A stretch of DNA of 64,000 nucleotides, from NCBI GenBank assembly GCA_014706295.1, contig JACSVZ010000002.1, forward strand, positions 23,408,757-23,472,756, given 5' to 3'. Source of the stretch: Lycocorax pyrrhopterus obiensis (taxonomy: Eukaryota > Chordata > Aves > Passeriformes > Paradisaeidae). The notes beneath the pieces are model-generated. The model ran no database searches. It was not told where the DNA came from and saw only the letters and a list, made by a program, of their open reading frames with translations. The position numbers were made by a program, and so were the translations under genes. Shown one piece after another: positions 1 through 11,702 of the stretch (position 1 is the stretch's first letter; each line of letters begins with the position of its first letter).

Positions 1-3000
1 TGGGGGTCCACCCACGATCTCCAGTGCCCACCTCCTACCTGTCTCTTCTCTTACACATACATTTCTTCTTTCTAGCTTCCCTTGCCCTTCATTGTTCTTT
101 CAAGATTAAAGCTTTTTTATTGTTATCGTTATAAACATAATTCCTATAAGAGATAAGTAGCTCCCCAGTGTATCTTTATTAGTCCTAGTTAAGATAGCAT
201 TTTAAAGCAGACAGGAAAAGAGATTTATAAAGAGCAAGAAAAAAGAGTTGCAGATCAACACAGCAGGGACAGAATTTCCTACCCCCTCTGAACCTGTTTA
301 CAAAGAAGAGTGGGTTAAAAATTGCCCTGCATGTGAAGGCACACACCAGTGTACATGTAACCACCTTGGTGAGTCTGAGACTAAATTATACCTCCCAGTA
401 TGGCCAATATTGTAATCTTGCTGTGCATTGGAATGGCCACCATTGTATTTTGTCTTGTGTGCAGACCCTTATATACACAAAGCTATTTGTGGCTTTAATG
501 TCCTGTTATTGAAGCAGGAGTGTAGCTTGTGAATTCAAAAACGGAAGAGAGGTTTTACCTCAGGAATGGGAAACTCATGGATGTGCACCAATAAGCCAGA
601 ATATGCACTGGGATTTGCTAGGATTTCTTGGTTAGTACCAATAATAGTTTCTAAATACATATAGAAAACACAAACCATATTGTGTCTGAGGTTAAGAAAA
701 AAACAGCTGTAATGGGCAAAAGGAATGGACAATATACACAAAGCCAGCAATTCAACATTGATCTATTTATAGTCTTAACAGTTTTATCAAGGTATTTTTG
801 TTAGTGCAGCTACAGTGATACTACACAGTTCAAATTGCATATCACAATTAAAGTGATGTATACACAAATTTTATAGTACTTATCCCCTTCTCTGCTCTTA
901 CCCTCAGCCTTCTGCTGACGCTTGATTTCCAGAAACTGATGGTGTCCATTCGTGCAGGGCACAGAGAGGGTTAACATAAGTATCCCAAATCCTTTGCCAG
1001 GAGGAGTATGATGTTGGTGCTGAAGGTTTCTTCCTCCTTCTCTGAGATTTGCTAGGGGGCATTTTTATGTTTGCTGACATGCTGTGCACTTTGCTCTTTC
1101 ATCATCAGTCTGCAGATCCACATTTTATCTCCAAATACTCTCTCTATATGATGCCTTTTACATACACGGGATACTTCAAGGTTCTTATACTTACCCCTGA
1201 GACTGGTTTACATGACATCCAAGGTTGCATTTATTTGCTGAGCGCTAACTAGCCCAAATTTATAGCCCTCGGGTCCTCTGTATTTGCCTTTGCCTGTGCT
1301 AACAGGTGTTACAACTCAGAGTTGTTCCAAGCTAAGCAAAAGCTAAAACCAAGCAGGTAACACCCCACCCTCCAATAGGAAACTGCTGTTACAAGCTGAA
1401 TCAAATCTCCAGCTGGGCCAAGACAAGTCCAGACAAACTCAAAGAGGTTTGTACCAGTAGCCTAATGCAAAACCATACCTCTTATAAGCAATGGAAACAC
1501 CCGACTTACTGAGAAAAAGGCTATGGAACGTTTTTCTCTCTGTCTGGGCTCTACTGCTTTTTCTGACTTTGACTTCCCATGGGAACCTGGAGAGGCTTCT
1601 TCATCCTTTGGAAACCGTAACATATAAATAAAATATATGGTCACCTTAATACAGTGGAATTAGAGCACAGTGATAGAAATGAACCAGTTGTTGTTATTTG
1701 TTCAAATGAGAATCTCTGGTTTGTAAAAACCAAAGAAGCTAAATCTGAGGCATTATATTTTTCTGCGAAAGATCCTAGAAGACTTAGGAAAATGTGATCT
1801 AAAAAGCTTTTGACAATTAAGTGAAGGAAAGATTTATTCTCTACCAGATATGAATGCAGAGAAGCACCAGCATGGTGGAATATCTTAAAGCGATTCATCC
1901 TATTGTGTATTTAATTTTTCCTAAAACTGGGAACATAATCATCTACTCAAAATGGGAGGATTACCTTTTAGATACATAAACAGATAAAAAATAATTTCAT
2001 TATTAAAGTACTGAGAATATTAAATCATTCTCAGAGACTAGATGAACACCGATAAAGCCGACTTATTCCAGACTGAGCTTGTGGGGCAAAATACTCTCTG
2101 ATATTCACCACAAGCAAAGATTATGGAGAGCATAATGTATTGAAATTTAAATTAATCCTGCTTATTGACCGATAATATGCCCTGATCCTGGGGGAATATG
2201 CCTAATTTATTATTTTTTAAATTGTTTGGATTCCTTTAGGATGAGCAACTCCCCAATTTATTTTCTTTGGCTAACTGTGTGGGGAAAGAAGTCATTAAAT
2301 ACGAATAGAGATTATTTTGTTTTGAAAAAGTATCACAAAAAATTCACATTCAGCCAGTGCTGTTCAGATTATATGCTTTTTCATACTGCAAGGAAGAGAA
2401 ACAATTTGGAGCACGGACTCTAAAAATAAAAATGAAAATAAGATGCTTTGTATTGTTTCCTAGCAGACAGCTATTGTCCTCTGAGTTTTCCTCTGTTTCT
2501 GATGCCTCTCTCCACAGAACACATGCAGTACAGACTGGAAGAGTGGTGCTGGTGCAGGAGGAGGGAGGGGATCTGTTCCCAACTGCTGTCATTTTCACAA
2601 AATAGAAAAATGGGGGATAATAAAAAATATTTTACTGTAAAGTCTTAAAGGGCAACTTAGCCAGGGGGTGTTACTTGGTATAACCCTTGAGGCTGACCTA
2701 GTTTTTAGTAAGGGTTCTTGGCCCTGGCTGTAGGTTGGCACCCTACCATGTTTAACACTGTGCTCATAATGCAGTCTTAAGAAAGACACTTTGTTAGTTA
2801 ACACAAAAAGAGGGGAAAAAAACTTAATAAAAGAATAATAAAATAAATTACAAAAATCCAGTTCCTGACCTAAAGAGTCTTTCTGCAAAGGTTTTGCTCC
2901 TGTCTGAACTCACCTCTTCTCCTACTGCCTTTGTGCATTTCCCTTTGATGGAATCTGGAGGCCCCTACTCAGTTCATCTGTCACGAGGTATTATCGCCAT

Positions 3001-4302
3001 ACTTTATTGATGTGCTCACCATATTTGTGTTGCACTGGATTCTGTCAGGTCTTTAAAGGGGTGAGCATGCAAAACATGCAAACAGCTGGTGCTGTGCATA
3101 AAAGAGCAGTTGGCATTGTGGTTTGCACTTATTTCTTCTCCAATATCATTGATATAACAGTACTCTCAGACCTATACAAGAGATTCAAGTGTCCAGCAGT
3201 CTAGTTTTCTACTGTCTAATTCTCTATTTACCTAATAGGATTATGCTTTTCTACCTTTATTACAAAACATCACTGTTAGCTTAGCAGTGAGGAGGCATTA
3301 GACAACTGCTTTGTAACTTTCTTTGGTCTTCAATAAAACTTTCATGGAAATACTATGAAATTTGGTCATCTTTTATATTATCTGCCTAGAGACTGCCTAG
3401 GAAGCAACAAAGGCTTCTCACTATATTTGCCTACTGCTCCCTACTATTGTTTGTTAATACTAACTATTCAAGTCATCATGAACCTAGGCATGACAAGGGA
3501 AAATCTTTTTCTGAATTTGGCCTGATAGATGATGTTTCCCATTCCAAAACAATATTCATTGCCTTTCACAGAGTTTTTCCACAATGCGCAATGTGTTCCT
3601 CTGTAGGGTCAATTTATGCATGAAATCAACCAACACTTTGTCTGCAGTAAAAGGGAGAAAACAGATATTCTTTGTCATACAGTCTCTTCTCCTCATACTC
3701 TGTCCTCAAGTGGAACAAGCTATGGAGTCCTGTATGACATACCTTTAGGTACGACCTTTAGGTAAGGACTAAGACTGGATTGGTTGGGGGGGGGGGGGGG
3801 GGGTTGGGTTTGGTTTTTTTTTGTCATTGGAGTTTTTTGCCTGGGGAGATGTGATCCCTTTCCAGGTTATAATATTAGCTTGTGGCTCCCCTAGCACAAT
3901 GGACTGTACCAGGGATTAACTGCTTCCCTGAAAAATGACGGCCAGCTCAGGGCATATCTCTGGGAGCCCTGTATGAAGGAGCAACTTGCATCCTGAAGAT
4001 GCAACAGCTCAATGTTGTCTTTCATTCCAGACCAGGATTCACTTCTACATCTTTCCAGGATGGAAGAACAGAGGTTTGAAAGTGCTGAGATACACATCAT
4101 CTAAACCCTAGAACTGTGTTGATGGGATGCAAGGAGGTTCTACACATCTTTCCCCTGCATCTAGCTCTATGATGCCTGTTAGTGACATGAGAAATACTTA
4201 AACTACATCACTTGCAAGTGAAATACGAAGAAAGGTGAATGCAGCAGCAAAGGACTCTGAATGCATTCTGTGCCTTACTGACAGATCCATGGCCTATATA
4301 AA
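1..4302. other. AT-rich stretch without a supported gene
   Basis: No open reading frame here resembles a known family, and those present are short and have no coherent neighbours. A minus-strand segment near 904-1089 is rich in basic residues and lies next to a GTAAGA donor-like site, but a stop codon falls just before that site, so I do not call it an exon. The only notable simple sequence is the G run at 3786. Confidence 0.6.
3786..3803 (+). repeat. Poly(G) run of 18 with flanking G-rich sequence
   Basis: Eighteen consecutive G are followed by TT, GGG, TTT, GG and a T8 run. The purine/pyrimidine asymmetry and repeated G runs give quadruplex potential on the plus strand. Runs of this length are unstable in length and hard to sequence, so the exact count may be unreliable. 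Confidence 0.9.
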
Positions 4303-4470
4303 ACCATAGATTAGTCTGTGTTGGAAGGGACCTTTAACGGTCATTTTGTCCAAACCACCAGAATGAGCAGGGCTATCTTCAACTACATCAGGTCACTCAG
4401 AGCCCCATCCAGCCTGGCCTTGAATGTTTCCAGGGATGGGGCATTTCCCACCTCTCTGAATCTCTCTTTG
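4303..4470 (-). mobile_element. 5'-truncated CR1 LINE, 3' end only
   Basis: The plus strand reads as the reverse complement of the avian CR1 3' untranslated region. It starts at a degraded CATAGAAT-type tail (CCATAGATTAG), then the diagnostic TTGGAAGGGACCTTTAA, a GAGCAGG...ATCTTCAACTA segment, and AGAGCCCCATCCAGCCTGG followed by TTCCAGGGATGGGGCAT. Similarity stops soon after CACCTCTCTG at about 4460, giving a copy of about 165 bp. Loss of the 5' part is normal for CR1, which is copied by target-primed reverse transcription from its 3' end. The element has no coding capacity. An open plus-strand frame across it and beyond is only a by-product. Confidence 0.93.
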
Positions 4471-6154
4471 AATAGTCAAAGATGCAGACACTATGGAAGG
4501 AGTAGAAAAAATGGACCAGACATAAAGCAATCCTTCTCTAAATGTGCCCTTCCAGCTTCTCACAATATACAGTTCAGGGAATTTCTGAGCCAGAGCTCAC
4601 ATCCATGTGTTTCTGGTGATGAACATTTTCCTTGTGTTAATTTGACTCCTTGCTTTCCTGAACATACCTGCCCTGGTACCCTGCAGTAACAAGTCCAATG
4701 GGTTAATTATACATTTTGTACCATGATCAGGGCATGAACATTTCTGGAATCAAAGACCATGGTTACAGCGAAGGTAAAGAAACATGCATTTTTTGCTTGA
4801 CAATATGTCATATTATATAATAATGTTATCGATTAAATTTTATTCACACAGGCCTTTATTGCCTAATAGAAAAGATAACACAATTTAATGTTATACAGAC
4901 AATACGATTTGCAAATGTCTCAAAAAGACTTGTGCTTTCTCATTTTATTTAGCAAAACTGCATAAAGCTCATTTTCTTTCTTCCAAAAAATACAATTTCA
5001 TTTGATGCATGACAGTATGGGAGATCTTCATGCCAAATAGCCAGCAAATGTTTTTGTTAAACTTTCTGCAAGACGAGAAAATACAAATTAGGTTTGTAAC
5101 TGTTCGTCAGTCAGATTTTGAATCTGTAAAATCCAAAATAGCTATCTGAAATTCTGCCTTTATATTTCCTGCACAGAGTGCTTTTGTCTTTGACCTATTT
5201 AAAATAAAAATTTCCCATATAAGCTTCCAAACATAAAAGCTGCTGTTGACTATCTCCGAACTTCACACAAATTCTAGCCACACTGTATTAGAGACTCACT
5301 GCTATGATGTTTAGGCATCATAAGGTGATTATAATAAAAGCCATTGAGGTTTGGGGTCAAGGTTCCCCAATGTTCTTGTTTTGACAAATGATCGTTGCAG
5401 CATTTACATATCACAAGCTATATTTAGAATTAAATGCTTCAATTAAATCAACAACTTGGTTTTGCCCTCTGGGGTGATAAACCACTGAAATGAGATGTTT
5501 TTTCTCTGTCCGCAGCAAGAGGGTTAGAAAGAGAGAGGGAGCAACAATAAAGACTGCTGAAAGGTCGTTCTGATAAAAGCCCTAGTTTCAGTTTTACTCT
5601 AAGTTTTATTCTGGTTGGCAGTTTTGTGGTCTGTCTTACCAATTATTGGAAGCATTGCCAACAAAACAGAGGTTGCACAAGAACTTTTCCCACATTCATT
5701 TCTACCATTCTGGTCCGGTGAACCTCATTCTTAATTTCCTAGCTCAGTTGTGTCATGGAGCTGTGTTTTTACCATCCTCAAGGGAATTCCAAGATTTTCG
5801 CAGAGATTAAAGGAATTAGAAGCTTATTGTTTATTGGAGACCTACACTCCAGAGTGCGGAAGAAAGAAGGATAACTCCAGCAGAAGAAATACATTCTGCT
5901 TCCTGAACAGCCTCACTGGTCCATCTACTGTCCTCACTGATTATTATAGTGCAAAGATACTTTTATTAAACATAATGATATTAAATGGACCTGATGCGAT
6001 TTAACACATTTATGAGAGTCTTTCATGTCTCACTGTAGGAGGTTGATATTTAAACCCTAGTCCTCACTGAACCTGAAAGCATTAATAATCCCCTTCTCTT
6101 TGGCCCATATGCAGGCTCATTACAGTTGCTCTTTATAGTTATCTATTTTCTCTT
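4471..6154. other. AT-rich stretch, nothing recognised
   Basis: This holds non-coding AT-rich sequence with short chance frames. I see no repeat family, RNA gene or convincing exon border in it. Confidence 0.55.
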
Positions 6155-6276
6155 AGGCCCTTATGCAGGAAAGAATCTCTATAGAGGAAAAAGCTTAAGC
6201 ACTTGATTAACTTAAATACATTGAAGTCAGTGCTCAAAGTTAAGCAGGTGCTTAATGCTTTCTTGAATCGGGGCCT
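6155..6276. repeat. Palindromic MITE-like element
   Basis: The two ends are imperfect inverted repeats. The left end reads AGGCCC, a spacer, then GGAAAG. The right end, on the other strand, reads AGGCCCC, a spacer, then GAAAG. Inside, GCTTAAGCACTTGATTAACTT on one arm faces AGTTAAGCAGGTGCTTAA on the other, so most of the roughly 120 bp could fold back. Short, non-coding, end-to-end palindromic elements of this kind occur as old interspersed repeats in amniote genomes and are usually read as remnants of non-autonomous DNA transposons. I cannot assign a family name. No target-site duplication was established. Confidence 0.5.
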
Positions 6277-9200
6277 CACAGCCTAGGGTTTCTGCCTCTG
6301 TACTGGTTCAAAAAATAATGCTCTAGAATTTGCTTCTGCACTCAACTTCATTGATGCAAATCAGGAGAACTCCATTTAGATTAAAGAGCTTTGTTCATCT
6401 TTGCCTCGTATCTTGTAGAGTCATCTAGAAAAATGGGTGTCAAACATTACTATTGGGGAATAGCAGAGTTTAAATAAACTTTGCATTCACTTTTGTCACA
6501 GTTATAGAAGACACTTGGTTGAACATCAGCAGGAACCTCAGAAGGAAACCGCAACTCGGAGGTCGTGGTGGAACACCAGCATAAAATAAGAGAACAGGAT
6601 GAGGCTGAAGTGACTCCTCATGACTTGACTGCACAAATTGCCTCCAGACCATTGCAATGAGGTGGATAGAAGGGGGCTGAGCAGGGGCAGAGGGATGTGT
6701 AGGCAGTGATGAGCACCATGAGCAAGACATGATATGTCCTCCATCAATATCTTGATAGTCAGACCTCATTGCTGGCAGGTGTATATGAAAGAAGGCATGT
6801 GAAGACCACCTTCCCTACCCTCTTCCCCCTCTAGTTACTGTATTCCTCTCCCTCAAGAATGAGGAGGGCCTTCGTGGTTCAAGGGAGCAATACCTAAAAT
6901 CCTGCCTACATCCAGTTCCTTTCCCCAAGTATGTGATGGATAATATCCCTGAAGAACTCATTTCAACAGCTTCTTAAATCTGCTTTCATGAGGGACAAGA
7001 AATATCCTAACTTGTTTGGATATTCCCAGTTTCTGTAAAAGAAAAAAAAAAGCAAGTGGCTGTGCTTCTTTGCTCATGGAATCATGTCAGCCTGGTCTCC
7101 ATGGCATTCTGGGACACAAGGTCAGTCGGGAGTCATCCGTTTCCTCAAACACAAAACTGAATCTGAATTCCAGCAACAGCCAATCTATTAATGATCTACA
7201 GGCACTGGTAACCTGCAGACTTGCCTGATGGTGTAGACCAAGCCTACATCCATGAAATGGTAACTGACCTGGCTGGGCAAGACCTGAACTCCTAGACCTT
7301 AATCATGTACTTGTTGCCAGAGATATTTGCTTGGTCCATGATTGTAGTATGTACTCCAGAGTTTCAGCTGCCCCTCTACCTTCAGCCTTCATTGCTGATG
7401 TTTAATATATGATGTGAAAAGGATTTCAGGCACATTTCATGCACTTCGAGGGTAGCTACACAGTAGCAAGGGCAAATGCACAGTCTCATTTTTTCATCTT
7501 CAAGAGTGTCTCTGGGTTTTGGTTTGGGACATGCCTGAAGAATATTCACCAAGAGGACATTAGTCTGCACACTGGATGGACTGAGGTCATGGGGCCAGTT
7601 TTTTAACCACCATCAAACAATTCTATTTCACAGTATTAGCCAAGCATCCCAATTAGAAGCTGGCATCACCTGTCACTGATAAAACGGAATTTAAAAGCAT
7701 CAATTTACAGGCTAAATAAAAGTACAATGACAGCAGATGTGAGCGAGGTTTTGGGGATTACCCTAAGACTTGGATTATTCTCAGGACCAGCCAGGTACAG
7801 CATAGGTACTATCTATAGTACCTCAGGTTCAATATAGATGTAGTTCCTGGGAGCAGGGAACATGGCATACAAAATGCAGAGCTAACATTATCACTGCCTA
7901 CGCACAGCACATGCATCTCTTACAGCAAGAAATAGTTAACAGACATAGAATGAGCACATGCAGAGCTGGTAGATATGCCAAATTGAATGAATCAGTTTAT
8001 ATATTTAATCCTTCTTAAACAGGTTTATCCTCCAAAGACTTTCTCATTTCTTCTTCTGTTCCATGATTTAGCAGCCAGCAATCTTACAGCCCTACTGTGC
8101 TTAGAAGGGGACTCCAATTTTTTTATTTCTAACAAGGTTTCCAGCAGATTTTGAATGTCATACAAGTATTCTACTTGTACATTAACTTCTTTCAGACTGA
8201 ACACATCCAGAGCTAAATTATTATTCCTGAGATCCATAAAGGCAAAAGAGCCATCACTGCCTCTTCTGTGGAGGCATCATCAGTCCTGGGCAAGATTTAA
8301 CAGCCACTTTTTTTCTGAACATCTACATTTGAGAAACATTTAAATATTTAATTCTCTTGGTTCCTGACAAGGAGACTTACCATCCATTGTCATTGGGTGG
8401 GAGACCTAGAGCCACATGTACAAGGAACAATCCAAAGGGTCAAATGTGCATGGTTTAGGAAGCTAAAGTGAAAGCAGTTGAGCGTGGACTCTCAAGTCGC
8501 TAGATTTGAAAACCTAGGACTCTATAAGAACAAAGCTGAACTGAGAATGGCTGTGAAATTCAAACATTCTACCAGGTAACAAGATTAGTTGTTGAGCATT
8601 TTGGGACAAAGAACTGCAAAGGAACAGTATTGCAGCTGTCAGAAAAATCAGGACTAGGTTCATTAATAATTCACAATAACTCATGGAGGACAGGGGCCTG
8701 CTGCAATCCTGATAAACAAGCGGAATACTTATCCTTTGACCACGCTTCACGTGAAACCAGTTTTAATGTGAAATTCTGTATCTGGTAACATTTTATATGC
8801 AAGCTGATTCAATTTTCTGCATAGACATACAGCATGCTACTGAAGAAGCAGCAAACACCAACAAAGATTATTTCAATCTGCAGCTGGAAGTAAGGGTATC
8901 ATCTGTCCCACTGCAGGATGAGCTCATCATACTGAGGGAAATGAACACCATACTACACTGCCTTGTAAAGGCTTTGAATGGCACTTTCATCCAAAAACAA
9001 CAAACAAAAATTTGGCATGATTTCTGTCATACATAACATCATCATCAATGACTTAGCTCAAACATCAACATATCCATTAGATAATTGCATATCCAATGAC
9101 ATATATTCATGAAAAGATACAGGCCATATGCTGATTGGAAATTATTACATAGTAAAATCTGATGCTTATTTATACTGACCTTTGCTATTTTCTTGCAAAA

Positions 9201-9806
9201 ACCACTATTATCTTTCCAACACAGAGATATGTTTGGTGAGACATTTGTCCATGAGAATTCAGTATATTTCATTAAATAATCTTGTAATAATATTAAACAT
9301 GTTTGATATACTTGGCAATATGTGAGATGATATAAATCAACCATGTCAATCATCAGCATAAGTTCTGAGGCACCACAGGGATCATCCTGGTTCAACTGGC
9401 ATCCTCAGCCATCTGATGAGACACACCAAATCCTATAATACAAGCAACCTCACAGTGATACTTATTGCAAACCTCCAACAAAGTGTTTTTGGCCAAAAAA
9501 ACCTTAAAACCAAAACACAACAAAACCAAACTAAAAGCACTCTTCTTTGAGAACTGAGTTTTTTAAAAAAGGAAAAAAAAAAGGAAAAAAAAGCCAACAA
9601 TCCAAACCAGAAGAAAGAGTGAGAATGTAACTGAAAAGTTATCTGGGTATTACAATATTACAACATTACAACAAAAACTTGGAAATCATTGTAGTGACAA
9701 TTATAGAAAAAAGGTATCAGCTGGAAAGAAAATAATTCTGAGAGGACAAAAAAGAAGATAGGGTACAAGAATACTTCCATCTCCCTTGAATCAAAATGAT
9801 GCTCAG
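6277..9806. other. AT-rich stretch without a supported gene
   Basis: Short frames on both strands show no family similarity. A minus-strand frame at 8025-8237 has a reasonable amino-acid balance, but I recognise no domain and see no good exon borders. A purine-rich A/G tract lies near 9559-9592, and an octamer ATTACAA(T/C) is repeated three times near 9649-9672. Confidence 0.5.
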
Positions 9807-9889
9807 ATTTGGGTTAGCAGTAGCTGCAACAGACAATCCCGTGGCACAGGAGATGTCTATAATCAAGAAGACATTTGATGAACTAAAAA
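9807..9889 (+). other. Exon-like segment with a strong splice donor
   Basis: An 83-base open segment is preceded by a CTCAG acceptor-like site and followed by GTAAGTAT, a near-ideal vertebrate donor. Its only long open frame begins FGLAVAATDNPVAQ and ends in TFDELK plus one base. I do not recognise the sequence. The acceptor lacks a strong pyrimidine tract. Its phase does not fit the next exon-like segment downstream, so it may be a decoy or belong to something else. Confidence 0.18.
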
Positions 9890-10429
9890 GTAAGTATGAA
9901 ACAGCTGTTCTTCAAGACACAGCCATGTCATTCCTGAGCTTCTCACCTTCATCATCATATCCATATATACATCTCTCCACTGACTCAACTTAGATTTGAT
10001 CTGTTGAGTACTAGTGACCTGCAGAGAAGATGAATGCTTACAGAACACTTACAGGACTTACAGATTCACCACTCTTGTGTGGAATTTTCCATTGTACTCA
10101 TTCAGACCTTTAACTTAATGAAACTTAGGCAACTGATGTGTCAGTCTGCATAGTTTAACTATTTGCACCCCTCATAAAGGTGACAGGAATGATAAATTTC
10201 TTTGAAGGCATGCAGGTGAAGGTATTGTTAGATTAGATTAGGTGCTTCCCTCTTTCCCTTAACTGTATCAGAATGAAGGAACCTCCAGATATTAATCCAG
10301 AGCCATTAATTGAGAATTTTACTTCATATAGGAAATAAAAAGATTTAATATTTCTGTCTGCTCCATTCATAACTAGTGAAAGAGTCTCAGTAGACTTCCT
10401 CATTATGCCCGAAGAGGAAAAATACTTTG

Positions 10430-10633
10430 TTAGGGTCTTTCATCTACTATTTGGCACACAGCAAATGATGGATAAACTGCTCTCAGCCTCTCTGACTCCC
10501 CATTTCTTTGTCCCAAAAGATTTCTGTAGCTGTCAGGCCATGGGAATTTGTAATGCTCCCCATTGCCTGCTAAAGCAGAGCCACTGGCAGACAGGATGGC
10601 CACAGACAAGACCAGAAGCAGGGGCACTACCAT
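10430..10633 (-). other. Small ORF starting like a secretory signal peptide
   Basis: A 67-residue frame starts at the ATG at 10633. Residues 1-22 form a hydrophobic leucine/valine-rich stretch beginning MVVPLLLVLSVAILSASG, followed by ALA and a polar region, which fits a signal peptide with a cleavage site after residue 22. The rest (45 residues) contains YKFPWPDSYRN and no cysteine pattern I can assign. An upstream in-frame ATG at 10666 is possible but would place the hydrophobic part internally. I recognise no family. It could be a first exon, a decayed gene or chance. Confidence 0.15.
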
Positions 10634-10853
10634 GTACCCTGACTGATGCTGCTGAGACTTCAGCACAGCAAAGAACTTAATCCCTTTTCATGGAATAGCT
10701 TTCATTTTTGTAACCAAATACTACTGCAAGAAATACATAATAGAAGTACTATATATGGAGTATCTCTACATACTGTGTGAAGTATAATAGTCATCCCTTT
10801 TCAGACTACAGCAGAAATAAATCCAAATTAAAAGATTTCCCAATTCTTTCCAG

Positions 10854-11000
10854 GGAAGTCCAAGATTTCATCTTTAAAATTAACCCACCATCATCTCTCT
10901 ACCTTGATACAATAGATAGTGTCACCCTTCTCATTAAAGCACAAAAAAATCTAAGGACAGCTGTTTTATATCAAGATTCAGAGGTGCTGCAAATGGGAAA
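10854..11000 (+). other. Exon-like segment, unrecognised
   Basis: It is preceded by a pyrimidine-rich acceptor (CCCAATTCTTTCCAG) and ends at GTGAAG, a moderate donor. The open frame reads from VQDFIFKINPPSS through SVTLLIKAQ to EVLQM. There is no known domain. Its phase does not match the next segment if that one starts at its best acceptor (11209), which weakens the case. Confidence 0.15.
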
Positions 11001-11208
11001 GTGAAGTCAATTATGTTCTTCTGTTTTGATAAAAAATGAAAATTCAATTGAAAAAGAGGTGACTTTTTAATTTAAGTATTTTTTTCTAAAGGGAAAAAAA
11101 CACTTTGAGAACAATGACTCTCCTATATTAGGTATTTCACATTATATTCTGTATCTATTATAAAAGTAACAAAAATGAAGGAAAAAACTTAGTTTCCACC
11201 TATTCCAG

Positions 11209-11413
11209 GGAAATCTGAATAATTTAGTGGGAACCGTTGCCCCAACTGATGGTCAAGTATTTACTATAAAGAGTACAGAAGGAAGTTATCAAAACTTTTT
11301 AACTTTTACAGAGTTAACTGTGAAAGATGTGTCCTGTACTGAAAATGTAATTTATAAATTTCTGCCCACTCTTGCTGTGAAAAAACCAGAAGTTAAATCT
11401 GTAACACTTCTAG
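11209..11413 (+). other. Exon-like segment that could splice to 11635
   Basis: A 205-base segment follows the acceptor TTTCCACCTATTCCAG and ends at CTAG|GTATTG. It is open throughout (68 codons plus one base), with the frame starting GNLNNLVGTVAPTDGQ and ending KPEVKSVTLL. It ends one base into a codon, and the downstream acceptor at 11635 supplies the two bases needed to continue in frame to a stop. The composition is AT-rich like its surroundings. I recognise no family, and similar arrangements can arise by chance in 64 kb. Confidence 0.2.
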
Positions 11414-11634
11414 GTATTGAAAAGGTGACTCTTTCACCTTTTTTGTTTTCAGTAGCCATGTTTTGAAGGAAAATGGAATTTTATACTTGGCAATGGTAAA
11501 GAATGCAATAGAGTATTTTTAAATGAGGGCTCAAGTTGCTTTAGTGTTAAAAAATTTGGAATAAATCCTTGCAGTTAGATATTGTATTCAGATAAGATTT
11601 TGGTTTTATTCTTCTTTGATTTCTGTGTTTGTAG

Positions 11635-11702
11635 AGGTGAAGAAGTCAAAAAAAAGTAATGAGGACACACTTGAAAAATCACAAATTAAAATTACTATTT
11701 GA
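11635..11702 (+). other. Candidate terminal exon paired with 11209-11413
   Basis: It follows one of the best acceptor sequences in the window: a long T-rich tract ending TTCTGTGTTTGTAG. Joined to the previous segment it adds a lysine/glutamate-rich tail of 22 residues (VKKSKKSNEDTLEKSQ and so on, counting the codon split across the junction) and then TGA at 11700. No AATAAA follows closely, so a transcript end is not evident. Confidence 0.18.

Noticed and set aside
4318..4689. 123-codon plus-strand open frame
   Set aside because: It runs antisense through the CR1 3' end and then into unrelated sequence.
9045..9395. 116-codon minus-strand frame that superficially suggested a LINE reverse transcriptase segment
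   Set aside because: No reverse transcriptase motif could be found in order, and nothing LINE-like flanks it.
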